From Fulvia fulva (taxonomy: Eukaryota; Ascomycota; Dothideomycetes; Mycosphaerellales; Mycosphaerellaceae), in assembly GCF_020509005.1 (NCBI RefSeq), contig NC_063012.1, positions 8,370,001 through 8,434,000 of the forward strand: a stretch of DNA of 64,000 nt, written 5' to 3'. How positions within the stretch are numbered: the stretch's first letter is position 1; the number at the start of each line of letters is the position of its first letter. The notes under the pieces are model-generated. The model saw only the letters and a list, made by a program, of their open reading frames with translations, was not told where the DNA came from and did no database searches. Shown here in pieces: positions 57,118 through 64,000 of the stretch. The position numbers and the translations under genes are program-made.

Positions 57118-59246
57118 ATGCCTTCCTTATCATTTCTTGCATTGTGCGCATTGGCATTTTGTCCGTCATCATATGGGGCCACCAGACAATTCTCTGTCGT
57201 ACTGACATGGTCGACGGGCAGTCCTGATGGATTTGAGAAGCAACAGATCCTGGTCAACGGACAATTGCCAGGTCCAGCTCTTGTGATCGACCAAGATGAC
57301 GATGTCGAGGTGTGTTTTTGAGATTCTAGATATCATGCGCCAGCGGTGACAGGGTGGACAGTTCTTGGTCACAAACAAGCTTAACGTGGACACTGCCGTG
57401 CACTTTCACGGTATTGAGCAAGTAAGTCCAGCTTGCTGAGGCCTTGATACTTCTGGGGCACTCTCGACTGACTGGGTCACAGCTCAACACTCCCTGGTCG
57501 GACGGGGTGCCAGGCCTTTCTCAAAAGCCCATTGAAGCTGGTTGCCAATGGCTCTACAAGTGGAAGGCGACAGAATATGGCACCTATTGGTATCACGCGC
57601 ACTACCAGAGCCAGGTATTCGATGGCATGTTCGGACCGATCTACATCAAACCCAGGGCGTTTGAGCCCAAGCCCTTCAACGTGATTACTAGCGACCAGAA
57701 TGCGCTAGATGCGATTCTCAAAGCCGAAGAGAATCCCCAGTTCGTGATGATCTCTGACTGGATGCATCTGACGTCCCAGCAGCATCGGCAAGTCCAAGAG
57801 GACAGTAATGTTGACATTTTTTGCACGAATAGCATATTGTTCAACGGTAAAGGACGAGTCAACTGTCTATCCGAGCCAGAGCAGCGGGCAGCACTCGCGC
57901 CACCCTTCCAGGAGCTCTTCAATGGACCTCTGCGAGGACAGTGGCTGAGTCCCAACGGATGTCTTCCCTTTGGTCCCTTCAGCCAGGGCAATGCCACTCT
58001 CAACCTCGATGCCATACCACGAGACCTCGTCACGGATTGCTCAGCAACAGATACTCCTCAGCAAGAATTCCAAGTAGACCCTAGGTCGCGGTGGGCAAGC
58101 TTCAACTTCATCAGTGTCACCGGTATCCAGGCGCCAATTATTTCCATAGACGAGCATCCGATGTGGGTCTATGCTGTTGATGGTCGCTACGTTCAACCAG
58201 TCAAGGTCAATGGCCTGCATATCTTCAGCGGCGAACGTTACTCAGTCATGGTGCAGCTTGATAAGCGTGAAGGGTCCTACACCATGAGAGCCAGCAACTT
58301 TGGCTTGAATCAGCTCATCAGTGGTTTCGCTACTGTGAGCTACACTAGTGGTGGTCACGATAAAAACAGCGATAACGAGAATCGAGACAGTGGTAGCAAG
58401 CATCACGACTGGAACGGTGGCCACTGGCAGGAAGGACACGGCAATGGCGGCAAGGGGTACGGCTGGAAGGGTGGTCGCGGCAGAGGCCACAAAGAAGGCA
58501 TCGGCAGATACAACAGACACTTCAAGAGGGACTCACAGCCGTATTATACTTACGGCGGCTTCCCAGTATCCCCAGAGGTCGTCACACTCAACGAGAGTCA
58601 GATCGTGCCCTTCCACAACATACCTCCAGCACAGGAAATCGCTCAAACACACATCCTTCGCCTATCGAGATTTGGCAAGCCCTGGCTTTGGTCCCTCGAC
58701 GGCGACGAGACGTACCCTATGTTCCCTACCGAATACGCAGAAGACGCACCACTGCTATACTACCCCGAAAGCACAGAGGCCAACAACCAGAACCTCGTGA
58801 TCAAGACCCAGAACGATACCTGGATCGACATCGTCTTCGTCGTCGTGGATCTCAACGGTCCGCCGCATCCAATGCACAAGCACAGTAACAAGGGGTATCT
58901 CGTCGGTCGGGGGGTAGGACCTTGGAACTGGTCGTCTGTGGCGGAAGCGGCGGCGGCGCAGCCACAGTCGTTCAATTTTGACGATCCTCCGTATCGAGAT
59001 GGCTTCACGACACTTCCTAGCGCTGGAGCACCGACCTGGTTGACGATGCGATATCATGTCGTGAATCCGGGGGCGTTCATGCTGCACTGTCACATCCAGT
59101 CGCATCTGTCGGGTGGTATGGCGCTTGCGTTCTTGGATGGGGTTGACGAGTTCCCGGCGATACCTGCGGAGTATGGCTCGGAAGGTCAGGGGAATGGGAT
59201 GGGCGGCCACGATCGGCCTGGAGGGCATCTGGGGAGCTATCACTAG
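57118..59246 (+). CDS. secreted multicopper oxidase (laccase / ascorbate-oxidase-like)
   Basis: Exons 57118-57309, 57362-57421 and 57483-59246 give 671 aa. A signal peptide (MPSLSFLALCALAFCPSSYG) is followed by three cupredoxin domains. All four copper-ligand motifs are present: HFHG at His78/80, HAH at His122/124, HPMHKH at His546/549/551 and HCHIQSHLSGGM at 619-630. The T1 axial position is Met630, which points to a moderate-potential enzyme. The usual Trp of HCHIxWH is Ser here. It oxidises phenols, ascorbate, metals or pigment precursors while reducing O2 to water. Residues ~375-430 form an inserted Gly/His/Asp/Lys-rich low-complexity loop (e.g. GGHWQEGHGNGGKGYGWKGG) that ends in KR, a possible Kex2 site. 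The C-terminus is also Gly/His-rich. Confidence 0.93.
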
Positions 59247-59358
59247 CGATTGCCAAGGATGTTAACATAATGTCTACTTGTAACACTTGTTCGCTGGGAG
59301 GTGACATGTTCATGGTACAGCAGTATCCATAGCTCGTCTTCAAACTTGCCGCTTGCCT

Positions 59359-59667
59359 TTAACTCACGCCGAGAAGTTCGACGGTGATGTCGAACTTCTC
59401 GGCGTGAGTTGGTGGGATCAGGCAGATGGTGTCAGCGCCGGAGTCCTTGAGGAGCTTGACCATGTCACGCTCGCGGCCGTGCTTGTGAGCGACGATGCTG
59501 ACGCCGAGTTTGGCGAGCTCCTTCGATTTGGCGGCAGATGGGTGAAGGGTGATGCCGGTGATGGAGTCGATCTTCGTGGAGAAGGTCTCGTCGGTGAGGA
59601 GCAGCTCTGCGATGCTGTGGCCTGTGTTGCCGTCCACGGCGGTGATGGCGACGTTGCGCGGTGCCAT
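59359..59667 (-). pseudogene. truncated NmrA-like gene (5' part only)
   Basis: 102 residues from the ATG at 59667: a Rossmann start (NVAITAVDGNTGHSIAELLL), SAAKSKELAKLGVSIVAHKH, LLKDSGADTICLIPP, then THAEKFDITVELLG and a stop. Intact NmrA-like proteins are ~280-330 residues and continue past the ITVEL strand. Here the frame ends inside a perfect inverted repeat, and only 112 bp separate it from the stop of the convergent multicopper oxidase gene, so the remaining two thirds are gone. A GTGAGT at the break could be read as a splice donor, but no exon follows. Probably non-functional. Confidence 0.65.
59361..59410. repeat. perfect 22-bp inverted repeat, 6-bp loop
   Basis: Arms 59361-59382 (AACTCACGCCGAGAAGTTCG..) and 59389-59410 are exact reverse complements, separated by GGTGAT. 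They sit exactly at the broken end of the NmrA-like fragment. Confidence 0.95.
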
Positions 59668-60364
59668 TGCTGCGTCTGCTGTCCTGGTGGATGGAAGGTG
59701 TAGTGAGGTTTGGTGATCGATTGCAGTAGCTCTAACGCGATGCTGAAGTGTGAGTTGGCTTCATCTGAACGCGTTTGTCAACAACACGGCATGACGACAG
59801 ATTGACTGTCCTTCGCATCACTCTGTAGTCACCCGTTCGACGGAAATGATCTGTGACAAAGTGATTGGCTTGGACGCGTCTGGCCGTTGGGAGCGACGCG
59901 ATCCAGATCATCGTCTGTCCATGTCCAAGGAGATGTACGTCGAGTGTCTTGTTCCTGCATGTCGAGGCACGCTTGTATCCTTGACAGCTATCCTCCTCGA
60001 TGTTGCGGGTACCTCCCGCATCAAGCACAGCGCAGGCTTCACGCTCGACCTCGCGAACACCATAACTGGAGGGAACGGCAGAGAAGCCTTCAACGTGAAC
60101 TGATGTTGTGATTATAAAGCTTCTACTGTACTTGCTGAACAACAGGCAGCCGTCTACGGCACCATATGCCAATGTGATGACCTTTTCCAAGCCGTGCCGA
60201 AACGCCATCGCTGAATAGTGTACAAAGGAGAACTGCCTCTTGGGCTGCGCGTACCATGCTCCAATGAGCTCGATAAAAGCGCCAAAACCAGACTTAGGGA
60301 GAATGTGGGTATCGTAGTAGTGGTAGGAGATCTTTGGGTGCGTCCTCTATTGCCCATTTGTCTG
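59668..60364. other. intergenic, 0.7 kb
   Basis: A 158-residue minus-strand frame (60208-59732) has no motif and could be chance. No gene called. Confidence 0.45.
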
Positions 60365-61394
60365 CTAGGTGCTATCCTTCGACTTGAACCAGCCTTGCGT
60401 AGCACCGTATGCGAGCACGATGATAATGATGATGACGATGATGGCGACTGAAGATCGTGTCAGTATCATATTCACAGTACATCATCACACTTCTTGACTT
60501 ACCACAGATGCCAAGGCAGATCCACTTCTTCTTGCGTGCAGCACGAGCGCTGTCAACTGCTTTGCCGACATGCACATTACCAGCCTCGAGATGCGTGTGT
60601 GTCTCCTCCGCCTTTTGCTCAATAGCCATGACAGGTGCCTCTTGCTGAACAACGATAGCATCCAGATCCTGGAACAGCTGCTGCAGCTCGATCATGGTGC
60701 GCTCGATTTGCTGGATGGCCTCATGACGCTGCTGCACGTTACGCAATGTACTCTGTGCCTGGCCTCTCCGGTCTGCGTTGAGCAGCGCCTGCTGGAAGAT
60801 CTGGGTGTCCGCACCGGCCTCTGTCGCTTCCCGAATCTCCATCTCCGTGGCATCTGGGCGGACGATCAGGTATTGTCTTCTTTGCTGCTCTTGCACCTCC
60901 TTGCGGAACGCAGACTCGGTGGTTTGGTATGACTGAATAGCCTTGCGAATTCTGCGGTCCAGAGCCTCGACCTGTGCCTTGTTGCGAGGGCTGCCAGCAT
61001 CTGGCTGTCCCTTGATACGCTTCACACGATCGGCTAGCCCTCGGTAGCCACTCATTATGTCGGCGCTGAGGGAGTCCACATCCTTGTTGTTGGCGCCGCT
61101 GCCAGAGATGAAGTTCTTCTGGAGACGTGATAGCTCCTGTAGTCGGCCCTCGAGGTCGTCAATGGCACGCCCGACCGCACGACAATCGTTGAGGATGGCA
61201 TTGGGATCGCGTTGTGGCTCAGGAGTCGCCGAGTAGGGAGCGCCGTGCTGTGCGAGTGGCTGCATCTCGACATTGTGGCCGCCATATGCGGGAGGAGGAT
61301 TGCTGTAGGCATCGTTGGTGTTGTTTGCGTACGGGTTCGACTGGCCGTAGCCGCCGCCGCCGTAGTCGTTGTTGTTGTACTGTGGAGCAGCCAT
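60365..61394 (-). CDS. plasma-membrane syntaxin (t-SNARE, Sso1/Sso2-like)
   Basis: Exons 61394-60503 and 60447-60365 give 324 aa. The splice joins KKKWICLGIC|VAIIVIIIIIVLAYG, restoring the C-terminal transmembrane anchor. Read without the splice the frame gives a meaningless His-rich end. The N-terminal ~80 residues are Asn/Gly/Tyr/Pro-rich. The Habc three-helix region follows (DDLEGRLQELSRLQKNFISG ...), then the Qa-SNARE motif (HEAIQQIERTMIELQQLFQD, with the zero-layer Gln in VVQQE) and a basic juxtamembrane run. It drives exocytic vesicle fusion with Sec9 and a synaptobrevin. A GTAAGT after an upstream ATG-GCT at 61539 could add a tiny first exon joined at 61445; that start is an alternative. 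Confidence 0.93.
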
Positions 61395-62295
61395 GTCAGT
61401 GGGCCGGTTGTATGGGTTGTGGAAAGGCAATGCTTGTTCAAATGGCTGCAATTCTGATATACACAGGGTACATGTATACTGCCGCCTGACTGCCGTATGG
61501 TGTCTGCAGGATGGTGTGGTGGTTTGAACTTACAGCCATGTCGGAGTATGAGTATTCTGGCGCCTGCTGTTCCTGCTGCTGCTGACCAGAATTGCTGTTT
61601 CCGGCTGCGTTGTCCCCTGAATGCTCCCGTCCCGTCACGCGCGTGCCTTGCTGAGACAGAAGGTGCCCCTGCTTCCTGCTTGTACTGTAGTAACCGCAAT
61701 GCTCTTTCCCAAGCCTCAACCAATGCGCCACTGGATGGTAAGATGTTTGCTGTGTTTCTATGGTGAGAGGCGTGACCGTCAGTGAGATGCTACACACACA
61801 TGTGCGAACGCCTTGTGTTTTGAGGATGCGCCGTTGGCAGTTTCACGCTCGCGCTAGCCGTCCAACCAGGCACGCCAGGGTCTTTGCCGGCGTTTAAGCT
61901 CAGCCGGGGCGGCTGTGCATGGTGGGCAGTGCGCGCCAAATTAGAAGTCTAGAAGAACCTGCAGCTGGACTACGCAACATCAACCAAGATTTCATGGCAA
62001 TACGCTACATGTACGTGCCATACCGTAAGCTGTTGCCTCCCGATGCCACAATCGTCCCACTGTCGGCACCACGACCTACTCTTACGCACCTGCCTGGAGG
62101 GCGATGCTGCAAGCGGCTTTGACTGCGAGAGCTATGTCACATCGCGCCGCCTCGAGGGTGGCTGCGCGTTGAATGTGCTGCCGGCTTACGACTCTCGCCA
62201 AGTGACAGCGTCTTTACTGCATGGTCATCCCATTGCACGGTAGAGCACATTTAACCCGAGATGGATGCGTCGTCACTCCAGGACTCGCCCTTTGA
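61395..62295. other. intergenic, 0.9 kb
   Basis: Holds the syntaxin upstream region with a probable 5' intron (61533-61446). The Gln-rich frame upstream (GQQQQEQQAPEYSYSDMA) may be leader or an alternative N-terminus. Confidence 0.45.
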
Positions 62296-63207
62296 TTACT
62301 CATTCTCTTCTACATACAGATCAAACTCATCAAGCTCCGACTGATCCACCTCATCGTACGTAGGTGTTCTAAGCTCGTTGTATTCATCCTCCGCCAACGT
62401 CTCCTCATCTTGGCCAGAGCGATCCTCAGGTCCGTAATATACCTGCTCGTCCCCATCCCGCTGCTCTCCACCTGTGAGTTGCAGCAGCTCCTCATCGAGC
62501 GCAAGTTGCCCATCGTCCTCCACCACTTTCGGTCGCTCGACCGCAGGAGCCGGCAATTGCGCGAGACTTTGCTTGTAGTCGCCCACAAGATCTTCCAATC
62601 GGTCTTGCTGGTCCCACAGTAGAGCATAGCCTTGTTCAACCTCATCCATGGAGACTGACATGAGATTGGTATCACGTTCCTTCGCAAACCAAGCATAGTA
62701 TGGATCTGGGTTTGCGTTGATGTGCTTCTCCCAGAACCAACTGATGCTTGCGGCCACAGATGACGCGCTGTTCTGCTTGCCCGTGACCATGCTCGCGAAA
62801 TAGAAGCATGCTGCGCAGAGCACATTCCTTGTCAAAGCTGGGTCCCAATTTTCTGGCCGGATGATGTGGTCCATGATGTTGAGAGCAATGACTTCGGTAT
62901 TACTATCGCTGGCAAGATTGCCATCTGCGACAAAGGCCAGGTGTGTTTCGACGAGCGTCGTCACGATATCATTGCCAATTCGATCGACCTTGGGCTCTGG
63001 TGCTGGGACTACCTTCTTTGCTGCCTTGTTTGTTTTGGGCCGTGTATCTGATCTCGGCGTCCTGCCTCCCCTCTGTCGACCTCTCGGTTGCTTCGTTGAC
63101 GTGAGCACTGGCGGCTGCGTCTCAGCCGCTCGCTTGCTTGTCGATCCGCCACGAGGTGCTTTCTGACCACGCTTATTAACGCGGCCTCCGCGAGTCTTGT
63201 CGGTCAT
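62296..63207 (-). CDS. hypothetical protein, basic N-terminus and acidic C-terminus
   Basis: Intronless, 303 aa from the ATG at 63207; the frame stays open to 63447 but the extra part looks non-coding. Residues 1-75 are very basic with RGG-like elements (KTRGGRVNKRGQKAPRGGST, RGRQRGGRTPR), suggesting nucleic-acid binding. The middle (EVIALNIMDHIIRPENWDPA, CAACFYFASMVTGKQNSASS) is an ordered helical region of unknown fold, and the last 90 residues are Glu/Asp-rich. A nuclear protein is likely; no family recognised. Confidence 0.65.
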   Translation of the reverse strand: MTDKTRGGRVNKRGQKAPRGGSTSKRAAETQPPVLTSTKQPRGRQRGGRTPRSDTRPKTNKAAKKVVPAPEPKVDRIGNDIVTTLVETHLAFVADGNLASDSNTEVIALNIMDHIIRPENWDPALTRNVLCAACFYFASMVTGKQNSASSVAASISWFWEKHINANPDPYYAWFAKERDTNLMSVSMDEVEQGYALLWDQQDRLEDLVGDYKQSLAQLPAPAVERPKVVEDDGQLALDEELLQLTGGEQRDGDEQVYYGPEDRSGQDEETLAEDEYNELRTPTYDEVDQSELDEFDLYVEENE

Positions 63208-63509
63208 TGTGAAGAATGCTTGGGTCGAGTCAATGCATACAGATTGTATCGCCCAGGTAGTGTGCAGGCTGTGTAGGTTCCGTTCAAGTCCCTTTGTGTC
63301 GACTGTGCTAGCCATTTGCGGTGGGTGATATAGCCCAAATGCCGGACAAAGCCGAGGGACACACATCTTCGGAGGACAAAGACCACGTTCAACACCGCAT
63401 CGAGATATGAGCCGGTGCCGTGGCAACGTATTTGCGTACACGGGCACAATCGTGGAAGCCGAGACGAAACTGTCACCACTTTAAGTGACGTTGAGACCTG
63501 CTCGGTGTG
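63208..63509. other. intergenic
   Basis: Short spacer between two co-oriented genes; nothing recognised. Confidence 0.5.
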
Positions 63510-64000
63510 CTATATCTTGAGCTTTGGATTTGCTGTAAGGCTCGCTGTCGTCCGAGTCTCATCGTGGATATAGCCGGCATCCTCATCGCCTTCTACCGAG
63601 CCTTCAGACCCTCCTTTGATAGCTTCCATAAGCGTGGCCTGTAGGAGATGATGAAACGATGCAAAGCATTCGAGTTCCGCAGTCCAATGATACATACGCA
63701 GAATGACATAATCCAGCTTCATCAGGTCCTCGACTGAGCCGTAGAGATCCTTGGCGGCACGTTCCATACGTATACGGCCCACGGGATCAGCCCTCGAATA
63801 TGCTGCTAAGAAAGCTTCCTTGGCCTTCGTGGTAAGATCCGCAGGAACGAGCCACTGGTTGCCTTCATCACCACCAGCTCCGATGTTAAGTGCTACATCA
63901 ACAGCTGGCCAGTCGATATCGATGTCCCCATCGAAGCCAAGCGATTCGGTAGGGAGGAGCTCAACACACCAGTCAATCGCGTCGTCGAAGTCGAGAGCAC
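63510..64000 (-). CDS. hypothetical protein, 5' part beyond the window
   Basis: The minus-strand frame is open from the right edge to the stop at 63510 (about 163 residues), with no Met needed inside the window. It reads DWCVELLPTESLGFDGDIDI near the edge, then KAKEAFLAAYSRADPVGRIR, MKLDYVILRMYHWTAELECF and a polar end. Probably the C-terminal part of a longer helical protein. No family recognised; upstream exons lie outside. Confidence 0.6.
   Translation of the reverse strand, partial: ALDFDDAIDWCVELLPTESLGFDGDIDIDWPAVDVALNIGAGGDEGNQWLVPADLTTKAKEAFLAAYSRADPVGRIRMERAAKDLYGSVEDLMKLDYVILRMYHWTAELECFASFHHLLQATLMEAIKGGSEGSVEGDEDAGYIHDETRTTASLTANPKLKI

Noticed and set aside
59732..60208. 158-codon minus-strand frame, first considered as the lost remainder of the NmrA-like gene
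   Set aside because: It lies on the 5' side of the fragment and shows no NmrA-like pattern.

Overview
The window is nuclear DNA of a filamentous ascomycete. Most genes carry short (about 45-95 bp) GT-AG introns. The gene set includes a hydrophobin, fungal rhodopsin-domain protein, NudC, Sso1-type syntaxin, beta-tubulin with many 5' introns, laccase-like multicopper oxidase and fungal-type transporters. The style fits a Dothideomycete, but that placement is inference. I see no tRNA, rRNA or CRISPR.

Layout. 0-10 kb: a USP-fold protein that lacks the catalytic Cys, a secretory FKBP, an NmrA-like protein, a divergent UPF0261 / TIM-barrel pair that together equal the two halves of plant Tm-1, and a PAP2 lipid phosphatase. 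10.1-11.8 kb: a gene-free island holding a hAT-type and a mariner-type miniature element. 11.8-25 kb: rhodopsin-domain protein, a frameshifted conserved gene, a septin-like membrane GTPase, an EthD protein, NudC, a sugar transporter and an ABM-fold protein. 25-33 kb: gene-poor, with a decayed SDR, then a transcription-factor-like gene next to a DHA2 transporter. 33-45 kb: F-box-like protein, beta-tubulin (9 exons), a small secreted Cys-rich protein, a terminal-inverted-repeat element whose right end is tandemly amplified, and two amino-acid transporters. 45-52 kb: thioesterase, GST, TBC Rab-GAP, biotin synthase. 52-64 kb: gene-poor, with a class I-like hydrophobin, a multicopper oxidase, an NmrA-like fragment cut off at a perfect inverted repeat, a syntaxin, and two uncharacterised genes, the last running off the right edge.

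Most loci are unrelated housekeeping or accessory genes; no single large biosynthetic cluster is present. The best leads are the split Tm-1-like pair, the apparently dead deubiquitinase, the precisely bounded MITEs, the NmrA fragment ending in a fold-back, and the hydrophobin / oxidase / small-secreted-protein set. Exon boundaries were placed by hand from splice consensus, reading-frame continuity and family conservation, so each spliced model is a prediction.
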